From Pseudobutyrivibrio sp. (GTDB lineage Bacteria; Bacillota; Clostridia; Lachnospirales; Lachnospiraceae), in contig NZ_JAFUSK010000026.1 of assembly GCF_017471675.1 (NCBI RefSeq), positions 1-63,074 of the forward strand: a stretch of DNA of 63,074 bases. Direction: 5' to 3'. Each line of letters starts with the position of its first letter. Positions within the stretch are counted from its first letter, which is position 1. This document shows positions 7,524 through 16,341 of the stretch, one piece after another. Position numbers and translations under genes: made by a program. Below the pieces are notes generated by a model that saw nothing but the letters and a program-made list of their open reading frames with translations, had not been told where the DNA came from and made no database searches.

Positions 7524-9170
7524 TTATTTGCCTATAATTTTTTCTGCTCTATCAAGTGCTGCATCAATGTTTGGTGCAAAATTTTCTCTGCCCACTTCAT
7601 TGATGAAATCAGCCTTCTCCATCATTCTTCTTGGCTGCTCATTTACGTGGGAGAACACAACTGTAACACCCTTGGCCTTAGCGCGGGCAACAAGATCCTT
7701 TAATGCTCTAAGTGCTGTAACATCAATAGCTGGAACGGAACGCATTCTGATAACAAGTACCTTAGTGAAGTGCTTTACATTGATATCATTTGCAAGCATA
7801 TCTGAAACACCGAAGAAAAGAGGTCCTGTGATTTCGAATACACGGATTTCCTTCTCAACTGGTCTAAGGTCATCAACGAATTCCTCGTCATCAGACTGAT
7901 ATGTCCAACCACTTACCTGTGTCTCCTCGCTCATTCTCTTGATGAAAAGGATACATGCAACAATCATACCCCACTCAATAGCAACAACAAGGTCGAATAC
8001 TACTGTAAGGATGAATGTAAGTACAAGTACAATGATATCTGACTTTGGAGCATATTTTACAAGTCTTACAAATGGTCTCCACTGGCACATGTTGTAAGCT
8101 ACCTGGAACAGAATAGCTGCGATACATGGCATTGGAATAAACTTAGCATAAGGCATAAGTACTACAAGTACGATTAAAAGTGTGATTGAATGAACCATAC
8201 CTGCGATTGGTGTACGTCCACCATTTTTGATGTTGGCAGCTGTACGTGCGATAGCGCCTGTAGCTGGGATACCGCCAAATAAAACTGAACCGATGTTACC
8301 GATACCCTGACCAATAAGCTCCTGATTACTTCTGTGTTTGCTGTTTACCATACCATCTGCAACTACAGCTGAAAGAAGTGACTCGATAGCTGCAAGGATT
8401 GCGATTGTAAATGCATTTGGCATTTCTCTTCTAATAACACCTAATGATAGATGAGGTACTGAAACGCTTGGCAAACCTGCCTTCAAATCTGGATAAAGAG
8501 TACCTATCGTATTTACGTTAAGGTGTAATCCCTGAACAATTGCGATACTGACAAATACTGCAATGATAGATGCTGGTATCTTCGAGAAAAACTTAGGCCA
8601 GATAATAAGCACTGCAAGACAGATAATACCTACTACCATAGCTTCTACATTAAGTGAATCAATATTGCTAAAGAATACCTTTAGCTTATCAATAGTCTCG
8701 ATTGGCTTTTCCCCGCGGAAATCTACACCAAAGAAATCCTTGAACTGACCAATGAGAATAGTAACTGCGATTCCGGCTGTAAATCCTGTTGTGATTGTGT
8801 AAGGTATAAATTTGATAAGTGCTCCGGCTTTTACCAAGCCTAAGATTATCAAAATAATACCTGCCATAATTGTAGCGATGATAAGACCATCCATACCATC
8901 TGTGGCAATGATACCTGCTACAATAGTGGCAAATGCGGCGGTAGGTCCTGCAATCTGCACTGTACTTCCTCCGAAGAAGGAAATCAAAAAGCCTGCCACA
9001 ATTGCTGTGTATAAACCTGGCTCTGGGCCAACGCCTGAGGCAAGGGCTAGGGCAATAGAAAGTGGCAATGCGATGATTGCCACGATAATTCCTGATACTA
9101 AATCCTTAAAGAACTGTTCCTTGCTGTAGCTTTTCATGCAAGTAAACAGCATTGGTTTAAAACTTTCCAT
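7524..9170 (-). CDS. SulP-family anion transporter with STAS domain
   Basis: A 548-residue polytopic membrane protein. The N-terminal ~400 residues contain many hydrophobic segments with the SulP signatures ALPLSIALALASGVGPEPG and GGSTVQIAGPTAAFA near TM1-TM3. The last ~110 residues form a cytoplasmic STAS domain (EITGPLFFGVSDML, then VLVIRMRSVPAIDVTALRAL). SulP proteins transport sulfate, bicarbonate or dicarboxylates; the substrate cannot be fixed here. It lies between pilT (9 bp upstream) and mfd (3 bp downstream). The GGAG before the start is 13 bases away, longer than usual, and a start at Met7 is possible. Confidence 0.93.
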   Translation of the reverse strand: MESFKPMLFTCMKSYSKEQFFKDLVSGIIVAIIALPLSIALALASGVGPEPGLYTAIVAGFLISFFGGSTVQIAGPTAAFATIVAGIIATDGMDGLIIATIMAGIILIILGLVKAGALIKFIPYTITTGFTAGIAVTILIGQFKDFFGVDFRGEKPIETIDKLKVFFSNIDSLNVEAMVVGIICLAVLIIWPKFFSKIPASIIAVFVSIAIVQGLHLNVNTIGTLYPDLKAGLPSVSVPHLSLGVIRREMPNAFTIAILAAIESLLSAVVADGMVNSKHRSNQELIGQGIGNIGSVLFGGIPATGAIARTAANIKNGGRTPIAGMVHSITLLIVLVVLMPYAKFIPMPCIAAILFQVAYNMCQWRPFVRLVKYAPKSDIIVLVLTFILTVVFDLVVAIEWGMIVACILFIKRMSEETQVSGWTYQSDDEEFVDDLRPVEKEIRVFEITGPLFFGVSDMLANDINVKHFTKVLVIRMRSVPAIDVTALRALKDLVARAKAKGVTVVFSHVNEQPRRMMEKADFINEVGRENFAPNIDAALDRAEKIIGK

Positions 9171-9178
9171 CTTTTAAA

Positions 9179-10285
9179 TCAAACTCCTAATCTTCTTCCT
9201 AACATTTCTGCATTAACTGCGTAATCCATAGCAGTTGCTGTTGTAATTTTGCCTGCCTTGGCAAGCTTGAATAAGCTAGAGTCCATAGATACCATTTCCT
9301 CAGTGTCGCTGGAATAAATAACACCTTCTATCTGTGGTACCTTATTTTCTCTAATCATGTTTCTAATGGCTGGGCTTACTGTCATTACCTCAAAAGCAGG
9401 CACAAGTGTGCCATCTACTGCTGGCACCAGCTGCTGAGATACAACCGCCTTAATAACCATAGAAAGTTGCAATGCTATCTGGTGTTGCTGCTCAGATGGG
9501 AAAACATCGATTATTCTATCAATGGTGTTTGCTGCTCCAATTGTATGCAATGTAGACAGTATTAAATGACCTGTCTCAGCCGCAGTCATTGCAACAGAAA
9601 TGGTTTCAGCGTCACGCATTTCTCCAAGCAAGATAACATCTGGACTCTGTCTAAGTGAGGCACGAAGTGCTGTCACATAGTTTTCTGTATCTAAGTGGAT
9701 TTCTCGCTGCGACACTATAGATTTAGAGTGCTTGTGCAAGTATTCCACCGGGTCCTCTAGGGTAATAATATGTTTATTATAATTTTTATTAATTCTATCT
9801 ACGATACAAGACAAAGTGGTGGATTTACCACTGCCGGCAGGGCCTGTAACAAGCACCAGTCCTTTTGATTCGTTAGATAGCTTGATAACTGATTCAGGTA
9901 TCATCAGTTCCTTGTAATCTGGAAGTGTAAATGTGATTACACGAATGATTGCTGCAAAGGTACCTCTTTGCTTAAATGCATTCACACGAAACCTTGATAC
10001 ATCCTTTATGGCAAACGAAAAATCATCATCACCATAGTTTTTATATTTAGAAATATCTCTTCCTGCAATTTCATAAATCTGGCCAACTAAGTCCTCCGCC
10101 ATCTTAGGCACAATTGGACCATCGTCAGGTTCAGATTTTTCGGTATAGGTAGCCTCTAGCTCAGAACGGGTCATGACCTGGTCATTCACTCTAAAGGAAA
10201 CCTCACGGCCTGTGATAATAAACACATCTGAGGCCTTGTACTTTCTAACAGCGTCGGTTAAATAGCTAATAATGTTCACACTCAT
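9179..10285 (-). CDS. pilT: PilT-type pilus retraction ATPase
   Basis: A 368-residue hexameric ATPase of the T2SS/T4P family. Walker A is GPAGSGKSTT (about 150), the Asp box HIITLEDPVEY, Walker B SPDVILLGEMRD, and the His box GHLILSTLHT. The C-terminal segment AIRNMIRENK corresponds to the PilT signature AIRNLIRE, which separates PilT from PilB assembly ATPases. The usual N-terminal PAS-like domain is present, with a short acidic insertion. GGGGAGTGGAG precedes the ATG. It follows the pilin-like genes by 13 bp. It is the only pilus motor in the window, so it either drives retraction only, with PilB elsewhere, or serves both functions. Confidence 0.92.
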   Translation of the reverse strand: MSVNIISYLTDAVRKYKASDVFIITGREVSFRVNDQVMTRSELEATYTEKSEPDDGPIVPKMAEDLVGQIYEIAGRDISKYKNYGDDDFSFAIKDVSRFRVNAFKQRGTFAAIIRVITFTLPDYKELMIPESVIKLSNESKGLVLVTGPAGSGKSTTLSCIVDRINKNYNKHIITLEDPVEYLHKHSKSIVSQREIHLDTENYVTALRASLRQSPDVILLGEMRDAETISVAMTAAETGHLILSTLHTIGAANTIDRIIDVFPSEQQHQIALQLSMVIKAVVSQQLVPAVDGTLVPAFEVMTVSPAIRNMIRENKVPQIEGVIYSSDTEEMVSMDSSLFKLAKAGKITTATAMDYAVNAEMLGRRLGV

Positions 10286-10297
10286 ACTCCACTCCCC

Positions 10298-10660
10298 TTA
10301 ATCGTCGATTGTGATAACAGGCTGGGTGCTATCGGCTTCCCAATCAGCCGTATTTTCCACCTGAAAGCAAACTATTTCTCCCTTATCCACCTTGACATTT
10401 AACACCTGATTGTCATTAATATCAACAATAAATTCCTGATTTTCCCAATTATTTTTTGCAATTCTCTCGTAAGCTATGTTAGATGCCTTATAATATTCAT
10501 CTGTATGGTCCCTAAGCTTGATGCTTAGATTGTAGTTATTGTGGCTGGATGAAATGGCAAGAGCCGCAATCACAGCAAAAGCCAAGCCTATGAGAATAAC
10601 CACCATCAGGGATGTTCCTATATTTATTATTGTCCTCTGCTCTCTTTTCTTTTGCTCCAT
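10298..10660 (-). CDS. Single-TM pilin-cluster protein
   Basis: A 120-residue protein with a basic N-terminus, one hydrophobic helix (about residues 13-36) and a short, mostly polar extracytoplasmic domain. Size, topology and position among DUF4860-like, PilC and PilT genes suggest a minor pseudopilin. There is no prepilin peptidase motif (no Gly followed by an F-T-L-x-E helix start), so processing by PilD is doubtful. AGGAG lies upstream of the ATG. It is 8 bp from the preceding pilin-like gene and 12 bp from pilT, consistent with one transcript. No specific family recognised. Confidence 0.7.
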   Translation of the reverse strand: MEQKKREQRTIINIGTSLMVVILIGLAFAVIAALAISSSHNNYNLSIKLRDHTDEYYKASNIAYERIAKNNWENQEFIVDINDNQVLNVKVDKGEIVCFQVENTADWEADSTQPVITIDD

Positions 10661-10668
10661 GACTTCTC

Positions 10669-11052
10669 CTACTTAAGTGCCTTTTCAACCTCAAGTGAAT
10701 ATATCTCTTCATCTGAAATGGTTGATACCACCACATGCATAGTTTGACATTGCCCCTTTTTCTCTGGCTCTATCACCAGTGTTGTAAGCTTGTAGGCGGC
10801 TTTATCATCACTGACGCTTTTCCAGTCTTTATCATAATAGTAGGTATCACTTTTGTATTCATCTGTTAAAAGATACTCTTCTGCCTCATTAGTTGCAAGA
10901 TTTACTGCCCTGGTAATTTCCTTGGCACTCTTACTTTTGGCGTAGCTTCCAGCAAAGCACTGTAGGCATATAGCAGATATTATAATAAAAAAGAATATGG
11001 AAAACATCAGCTCCGTCATAAAGATTCTGGAACCATTATTTCTAATTTTCAT
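10669..11052 (-). CDS. Pilin-like protein with retained Glu5-type helix
   Basis: A 127-residue protein whose N-terminus, SRIFMTELMFSIFFFIIIS, mimics a type IV pilin helix. If cleaved after Arg, the glutamate falls at mature position 5, the residue that neutralises the neighbouring pilin N-terminus. The canonical Gly at -1 is absent. The rest is a small polar domain. A longer frame reaches 11079, but the ATG at 11050-11052 has GGAGGTGG seven bases upstream, so I use it; it overlaps the upstream gene by 11 bp. Best reading: a divergent minor pilin or pseudopilin. Its export and processing route is unproven. Confidence 0.7.
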   Translation of the reverse strand: MKIRNNGSRIFMTELMFSIFFFIIISAICLQCFAGSYAKSKSAKEITRAVNLATNEAEEYLLTDEYKSDTYYYDKDWKSVSDDKAAYKLTTLVIEPEKKGQCQTMHVVVSTISDEEIYSLEVEKALK

Positions 11053-11533
11053 CTGATTCCACCTCCGTCGACTTAACACCGATTAATACATCTAAAGATT
11101 CACCCTTAGTATCAGTAATCACTGCATTTATAGTGCCATTATCTTCCGTCAAATCTAAGCTATTTATCTGAAGAATCTTATTGCCAAAATCAGCTGTCGC
11201 ACCAGCTGTATCCTTAGCCTCAAGCTCCATGAGAAATCCGTTATATTCATAGATATAAAGGCTTACCCCATCGCCCTCTGACATTTTGATACAATCTACC
11301 CCATCAAGCTTTGAAAGTGAAACCTCTCCTGCCTTATCGTGCTGCCTTACCTGCTCTCTGATATATGATGTGGCAATACGAGCGTTGGCGTTTGCCTCGT
11401 TGGCATACACTACCGATCTATATGAATTTACAGCCATCAAAAGAACACTCACTGCAGAAAAAGTGAATATCAAGAACAATACCATCAAAAACATGATATC
11501 TATATTATGTTTTCTAAGCTGCCCCTTCTTCAA
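11042..11533 (-). CDS. DUF4860-like pilus-cluster protein
   Basis: A 163-residue protein with a basic start, one hydrophobic helix (about residues 12-36) and an extracytoplasmic domain. It resembles the DUF4860 proteins found in Lachnospiraceae pilus clusters; that match is from memory of the family pattern. Translation begins at TTG (11531-11533), supported by GAAAGGAG five bases upstream. It overlaps the next pilin-like gene by 11 bp and follows another single-TM gene by 18 bp, so the three are likely co-translated. Probable minor pseudopilin or pilus-tip component. Confidence 0.72.
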   Translation of the reverse strand: MKKGQLRKHNIDIMFLMVLFLIFTFSAVSVLLMAVNSYRSVVYANEANANARIATSYIREQVRQHDKAGEVSLSKLDGVDCIKMSEGDGVSLYIYEYNGFLMELEAKDTAGATADFGNKILQINSLDLTEDNGTINAVITDTKGESLDVLIGVKSTEVESDEN

Positions 11534-11551
11534 AGCTGCTCCTTTCTCATG

Positions 11552-11902
11552 CTACTTAAGACTGATTATAGTAACCTCTGGACGCATATTACTTCCGTAG
11601 ATTACATAATCCACCCTAAACTCTTCATCATCATAGATAATGCCATAGTTCTTTTGCAGATAATCAAAGCTTTCAGGGTATCTTCCCTCTGTTACATAGC
11701 ACTGAATAATAGCCCTATCTATAGCATCAGTAAGGCTCTGCCTTTGTTCGTGCTCTGAGCCCTCAGATGCCTTTGATACAGCAAACAAAAATACAACAAA
11801 TATGAGAATGAACAATACCGCAGAGATAATCGTAGTCTCTGCTGCGTTCTTCTTTTTGATTTGATGAATGCCATCAAGGCTTCCAAATCTGGTTTTTGCC
11901 AT
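11552..11902 (-). CDS. Single-TM pilin-like protein
   Basis: A 116-residue protein with a 20-residue basic N-terminus, a hydrophobic helix (about 22-43: TTIISAVLFILIFVVFLFAV) and a small soluble domain. The topology matches a pseudopilin, but no cleavage glycine or Glu5 is visible. It starts 1 bp after the PilC-like gene ends, with GGGGATG upstream of its ATG. With only 116 residues and no disulfide pair, it is more likely a minor component than the main fibre subunit. No named family assigned. Confidence 0.68.
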   Translation of the reverse strand: MAKTRFGSLDGIHQIKKKNAAETTIISAVLFILIFVVFLFAVSKASEGSEHEQRQSLTDAIDRAIIQCYVTEGRYPESFDYLQKNYGIIYDDEEFRVDYVIYGSNMRPEVTIISLK

Positions 11903-11903
11903 A

Positions 11904-12956
11904 TTAAATCATCCCCGACATTATGTTAAGAAGTGGTAGCATTACTGATAACAGAATGATACCTACAATTACCGAAAGAATAATAACAAGTGTAGGCTCC
12001 ACTACAGCAATCAAATCGTTGATTTCCTCGTCAGCCTCCTCCTGATATGTGGTAGCCACCTTTTCAAGAACGTTCTCCATGTTACCTGTCTTAGCTCCAA
12101 GGATAGCCATTCTTCCGTAAAGACCACCAAATATACCAGAAAGAGAAAATGCCTTTCCTATATCCATAGATTCTGCAAAGGAATCCTTGCACTTTTCTAC
12201 CTTTTTCTCAAAATCAGGGGCATCTACAATCCTGCCGCTAACATCAAGTGCCTGCATAACATCCATACCACTTGAAAGAGTCATTGCCATTGCAGATGCA
12301 AAACGGCTTGTGGCAATCTTAGAATGAATTGATTTGAATCTGCGGCTCTTATAAAGAAGATTATTTCTTCTTGCCCTGCCCCAACTGCTCTTATTAAGAA
12401 CAATTAGATATATAACTATTGCAAGCAATATAAGAAGTAATATCACTCCATGTGCCTTCATAAATGTACCAACTGCCAAAAAGCCTGCTGACAGCCCATC
12501 CATGGTGCCGCCTAATTGTTTGAACACCCTATTAAACACTGGCATTATCTCTGTCACAAGCACTATGATAATTACAAGCATCATGGCAACCATCATAAGA
12601 GGATAGGTAACTGCACTTCTGATGGCACTGCTAATAGCCATTTCCCTTGAATAATGGGCAGCCAGGTTCGTAAGCACTGAATCCATCTTACCTGTGGTCT
12701 CACCCATCTTGGCCATCTCCACAAAATAATCAGGAAACACTCCTGATTCCTCAATGGCCCTTGATAGGGAGCCAGTCTCTCCAACCACCTTTTCCATGTC
12801 AGTTAAAAGGTCCTTTTCTTCGCCGCCTTCCGATTCATCAAGCATCATTGTGATGGCCTGTATTGAAGAAACACCGCTGCTAATCATCATTCCCATCTCA
12901 TCTGAGAATGCATATAACTCCTCTGAAGTTAACCTCTTTTTTGAATTTTCACCCAT
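11904..12956 (-). CDS. PilC/GspF-type inner-membrane platform protein
   Basis: A 350-residue protein of the T2SS/T4P F family. Two GspF domains are visible: the first opens SDEMGMMISSGVSSIQA, and the second ATSRFASAMAMTLSSGMDVMQA. Hydrophobic segments lie around residues 115-135 and 160-185, and at the C-terminus (VVEPTLVIILSVIVGIILLSVML). PilC anchors the pilus motor and gathers pilins in the membrane. It is slightly shorter than classical PilC (about 400). AAGGGTG precedes the start. Flanked by a transglutaminase-like lipoprotein upstream and pilin-like genes downstream, all on the minus strand. Confidence 0.93.
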   Translation of the reverse strand: MGENSKKRLTSEELYAFSDEMGMMISSGVSSIQAITMMLDESEGGEEKDLLTDMEKVVGETGSLSRAIEESGVFPDYFVEMAKMGETTGKMDSVLTNLAAHYSREMAISSAIRSAVTYPLMMVAMMLVIIIVLVTEIMPVFNRVFKQLGGTMDGLSAGFLAVGTFMKAHGVILLLILLAIVIYLIVLNKSSWGRARRNNLLYKSRRFKSIHSKIATSRFASAMAMTLSSGMDVMQALDVSGRIVDAPDFEKKVEKCKDSFAESMDIGKAFSLSGIFGGLYGRMAILGAKTGNMENVLEKVATTYQEEADEEINDLIAVVEPTLVIILSVIVGIILLSVMLPLLNIMSGMI

Positions 12957-12966
12957 AATAACACCC

Positions 12967-13929
12967 TTAATATTTATATTTCAGTTGATAGTACGTATCA
13001 TCTTCCCTATATTTCTTAACTGTGCTGTTACTTGCGTAAGAACCAAGTGTTGGATCCATAAGAATCCAATTCTTGCCGTCAAACTGAATGATTTTATCAA
13101 TCCAGCCTGTTTCCTTGGTGTACACCGATATCCACGCATGATATTCTGTGCCAGCGTAGCCTATCTCAAGCCTGGTTGGTATTCCCTGGCTTCTTAGCAT
13201 CGCCCCCATCAGTGATGCATAGTCAAAACAAATCCCCTTGCCTGTGGCTAAGGTTTCATCCACTGTTGGAATGTAGCCTGATTGCACTGTTTCGGCCTTG
13301 TCGTAATCATAGGTTACATTCTTGGTAATGTAATGATAGACATTTTGCACCACCTCAATATCAGTGTTAGCGCCTGCTGCAAGCTCCTGCCCCTTCTTAA
13401 CCGCATTGGAATTGGCATTAAAATCCACATACGCATTTGGATACAGGAACATACTATATTCATCTTTTAGGGTTACGTTCACTGACTGAGTAAATGCTGT
13501 TGCATACTGGTCATCATGTAGGTTCTCATATACGCCGATTTTGTAGGTTCCGCTTCCCTCCGATAGTGGATAAACATCATAATTGCCATCCAAAGCCATC
13601 AGATAGTTGTAGGTGTTTCCTGCTGGCGTCTCTATAAGCATTCTTACCTTAGCTGCATCTCCTGTGTATTTGACCATAACATAGCCATCGGTGGCATTGC
13701 TGGCATCGATAGCCGCATCAGCGTTGGAATATACAGTCACTCCACTGGCTTCCGGAGTAAGCACATGGATGGCATTATCCCGTTTACCGCCTAATTCTTT
13801 GGCCATTGCCGCCGATGAACTGCTCTCGGATACAGAAGCTGTTTCACTATAAGCCGGCTGTTGGTCACCACAAGAAGTTACACTAAGACTCAGAACAATC
13901 AGTGAAAGCAAATATCTAAAACGTCCCAT
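12967..13929 (-). CDS. Transglutaminase-like lipoprotein
   Basis: A 320-residue exported protein. The N-terminus has a hydrophobic stretch ending in lipobox SVTSC (Cys20), so it should be a lipoprotein. The C-terminal third is a transglutaminase-like (papain-fold) core with a plausible triad: Cys234 in GKGICFDYA, His264 in EYHAWISV, and Asp292 in ILMDPTLG. The segment before it is probably a beta-sandwich. These domains act as cysteine proteases or crosslinkers. GGAGGAAG precedes the ATG. It lies between the BTAD-regulator pair and the pilus genes, so a role in processing or crosslinking surface or pilus proteins is a reasonable inference. Confidence 0.88.
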   Translation of the reverse strand: MGRFRYLLSLIVLSLSVTSCGDQQPAYSETASVSESSSSAAMAKELGGKRDNAIHVLTPEASGVTVYSNADAAIDASNATDGYVMVKYTGDAAKVRMLIETPAGNTYNYLMALDGNYDVYPLSEGSGTYKIGVYENLHDDQYATAFTQSVNVTLKDEYSMFLYPNAYVDFNANSNAVKKGQELAAGANTDIEVVQNVYHYITKNVTYDYDKAETVQSGYIPTVDETLATGKGICFDYASLMGAMLRSQGIPTRLEIGYAGTEYHAWISVYTKETGWIDKIIQFDGKNWILMDPTLGSYASNSTVKKYREDDTYYQLKYKY

Positions 13930-13956
13930 TTGCTTCCTCCACTCACTGCCCGTTTA

Positions 13957-14376
13957 TTATTTATTTATTATTCTAATTAACTCAACTTCGCTATTAAAGC
14001 TGTATTCCTTATCTTCTGATTTGCTGTAAATCATTCCCTGCCATGTAGCGTTATCTCTGGCTGTCACCATAATGATATAAGCATTACGCTTGCACAGCTC
14101 TAAAAGCTTTTCAGTATCGAAAAGCTTCTCATTAGGGTCAATATCCACAAGCTCCATAGTAGGAAGAGTCTTTTTAAAGGCTCTATATTTAATCTTCTGT
14201 GCCGGAAATTCCAGCGCATCCAAAAATGCATTTACAATATTGAAAAACCCATCTACATCATTAAATGTTCTAGGCTCATTCTCGAAGCAAGTGTACAATT
14301 CACCTTTAAAACCATCGTTTTTAAGGGTGATACCCACGCAATTATGCATTCTTAACATTCTATCTGAAATTGCCAT
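13957..14376 (-). CDS. Conserved-looking hypothetical protein of pilus operon
   Basis: A 139-residue soluble protein with mixed alpha/beta composition and no signal peptide or membrane segment. Its ATG overlaps the stop of the upstream BTAD regulator (TAATG arrangement), with AGAGGTGAAG upstream, so the two are translationally coupled. Features such as SFNSEVELIRIINK at the C-terminus suggest a small alpha/beta regulatory domain, but I recognise no family. Likely partner or modulator of the regulator, by coupling only. Confidence 0.7.
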   Translation of the reverse strand: MAISDRMLRMHNCVGITLKNDGFKGELYTCFENEPRTFNDVDGFFNIVNAFLDALEFPAQKIKYRAFKKTLPTMELVDIDPNEKLFDTEKLLELCKRNAYIIMVTARDNATWQGMIYSKSEDKEYSFNSEVELIRIINK

Positions 14377-15623
14377 TATTCTTCACCTCTTACAATATCC
14401 TGCAACTCATCGGTGTCATTATCAGTACCTGCACTTGCAAGATTAACAGGCGCCAAATGATATTTAATGTAGCGCTTTCTAGATTCCTTGCTAAGATTCT
14501 CGTTAATTCTTGACTGTACTAAAACACAATCCTCCTGTGTGATATCAAGAAGCAATACAACAAACTGATTGTTAGAGTATCTCGCGTACATATCGCCACC
14601 TCTTGCAGATGTACGAATAGCCTCTGAAAGCTCATCAGCAAGTGTGTCTAATCTATCTGATTCGTTAAGAGCAAAACCCTTACCATCTGTAATAGTGCAA
14701 AGCATAAGCCATGCAGCCTGTCCTGAACGGCGAATAACTCGCTTAATGTATCTATAGCTTTCTACAAATACAGGATATGTACAATAGAAGGCACCCTCAA
14801 TATCTTCCTTTGATGTATCAAGATTTCTCTTGACCTCGCTAATCATATCAGTGTTATTCTTAACCTGCTCACCTAGCTTATCAAGCTGCTTTGTCATGCT
14901 AGAAGACACTGATACACCAAGCTCCTCAAACATAAGAGTCTCAGTATCCTCATAAAGCTTAAGGGCATCCTTTGTGTTACCCTCCTCAATAAGAGCCTCC
15001 ATTTCAAAGGTCTGCCATCCATCGTATGGATAAAGCTTGTTAGCCTTATGGCTGATATTGTACATAGATGAATAATCCTTCTGCACCTTGTACATTTCAA
15101 GAAGCTGATTCAAGCATCTATCAAACAGCTTTTTTAATCTAACCTGTGTGGTAACTACCCACTCATATCCGCTAAGAGTAGGCAAGAAATCACCATTGTA
15201 TAGTTCAATAGCCTGCTCTAAAAGCTTCTGCTGCTCACTAACATCCTCTGAGCTAAGGGCTTTCTTAGCCAGCTCCTCAAACTGCACAGCATCGCACTCA
15301 ATCTTTACATTAGGATTGATTCTGTAGGTTCCCCTCTTGATATAGACATAATCCTCGTCAGGAATGCCCAGGCTAAGAAGAGCCTTTCTAAGTCTGAATA
15401 CAATGGCTCTAAGGCTGTTTGATTCATCAGCGATGTCCTCGTTGTGGAACAGATTATAGATAACCTGATCCCTGGCTATTCCATTTTGATAATATAGAAG
15501 CATCTGAAATAGCTGATTAACCTTTGTGGTGTTATTTCGCTCCAACACAATTGGTGTGCCTTCACATGAAATGTCTACCGTTCCTAAAAAATTGACATTA
15601 AAAATTACATTTGGTTCGTACAT
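14376..15623 (-). CDS. BTAD-type regulator with degenerate GGDEF-like C-terminus
   Basis: A 415-residue protein. Residues ~1-100 form a winged-helix OmpR-like DNA-binding region (NSLRAIVFRLRKALLSLGIP). Residues ~100-250 are a bacterial transcriptional activation (BTAD) TPR-like domain (AVQFEELAKKAL, then YNGDFLPTLSGYEW). This is the layout of SARP/AfsR-type activators. The last ~140 residues resemble a GGDEF domain in which the signature is replaced: RYSNNQFVVLL (350-354 SNNQF) stands where RYGGDEFVVLL would be. Cyclase activity is therefore lost; nucleotide sensing or dimerisation may remain. GGGAG precedes the ATG. It heads the leftward run containing the pilus genes, so it probably controls them. 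Confidence 0.85.
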   Translation of the reverse strand: MYEPNVIFNVNFLGTVDISCEGTPIVLERNNTTKVNQLFQMLLYYQNGIARDQVIYNLFHNEDIADESNSLRAIVFRLRKALLSLGIPDEDYVYIKRGTYRINPNVKIECDAVQFEELAKKALSSEDVSEQQKLLEQAIELYNGDFLPTLSGYEWVVTTQVRLKKLFDRCLNQLLEMYKVQKDYSSMYNISHKANKLYPYDGWQTFEMEALIEEGNTKDALKLYEDTETLMFEELGVSVSSSMTKQLDKLGEQVKNNTDMISEVKRNLDTSKEDIEGAFYCTYPVFVESYRYIKRVIRRSGQAAWLMLCTITDGKGFALNESDRLDTLADELSEAIRTSARGGDMYARYSNNQFVVLLLDITQEDCVLVQSRINENLSKESRKRYIKYHLAPVNLASAGTDNDTDELQDIVRGEE

Positions 15624-15729
15624 GTCGCTCCCTTTTCTTTATTAATTATTTTATATAATATAGTGCAATATCATTATATTTTTAAGTATAGAATAATAAA
15701 CAGTTATTGTAAATAACAAAATAAAGATA

Positions 15730-15753
15730 GCCTGCATAACAATTTATGCAGGC
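15730..15753 (-). terminator. Hairpin terminator after pth
   Basis: Perfect arms GCCTGCATAA (15730-15739) and TTATGCAGGC (15744-15753) with a 4-nt loop. On the minus strand they are followed by a T-rich stretch. It closes the glgC-glgD-spoVG-pth run. The remaining 15624-15729 is very AT-rich and should hold the promoter of the BTAD gene, but I cannot pick one pair of hexamers with confidence. Confidence 0.7.
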
Positions 15754-15760
15754 CAATCCT

Positions 15761-16336
15761 TTAGTCAATCTTTTCTTTTACGTTGTATTTATTCATTGCA
15801 GCATCAATGTCACCTTCTAAAAACAATTCTACTGCGCCGATAACCTTGTCAAATGATGCATCCACCTTCTCGCGGTCCTCGGCACTATATCTGCCAAGCA
15901 CGTGGGCTACCATATCACCGTTTTCACACTCACCTACGCCTACGCGAATGCGAGGGAACAGGTTTGTATCCAGGCGGGCTATAATGTTCTTTAATCCATT
16001 ATGTCCACCGGCAGAGCCCTTCTTTCTTACTCTAATGTTCCCTGTTGATAGAGATACATCGTCGGAAATGACTACTAGCTCCGTCTCAGGGTCAACCTGG
16101 TAATAATCTACAAGTGGCTGTACGCATTCACCACTAAGGTTCATATAGGTCATAGGCTTTGCCAAAATTACCTTATGGCCGTTTATCATACCCTTTCCAA
16201 CAATGCCTTTTTGCTCTCTTTGATTAATATCAATGGAAAAATGCTTTGCCAAGGTGTCGATTGCCTCGAACCCTACGTTATGTCTGGTTCCTTCATACTT
16301 TCTTTCTGGATTGCCTAAACCTACTATTAAATACAT
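15761..16336 (-). CDS. pth: Peptidyl-tRNA hydrolase
   Basis: A 191-residue protein of usual length. Pth cleaves peptidyl-tRNA released from stalled ribosomes and recycles tRNA. The N-terminus MYLIVGLGNP, the catalytic His19 in GTRHNVGFEAID, the substrate-binding Asn in TYMNLSGE and the Asp in VVISDDVSL are all present, as is GSAGGHNGLKNI. It starts 5 bp after spoVG and ends at a hairpin. Clustering with spoVG is known in Firmicutes; here it sits behind the glycogen genes. Confidence 0.97.
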   Translation of the reverse strand: MYLIVGLGNPERKYEGTRHNVGFEAIDTLAKHFSIDINQREQKGIVGKGMINGHKVILAKPMTYMNLSGECVQPLVDYYQVDPETELVVISDDVSLSTGNIRVRKKGSAGGHNGLKNIIARLDTNLFPRIRVGVGECENGDMVAHVLGRYSAEDREKVDASFDKVIGAVELFLEGDIDAAMNKYNVKEKID

Positions 16337-16341
16337 AAATC

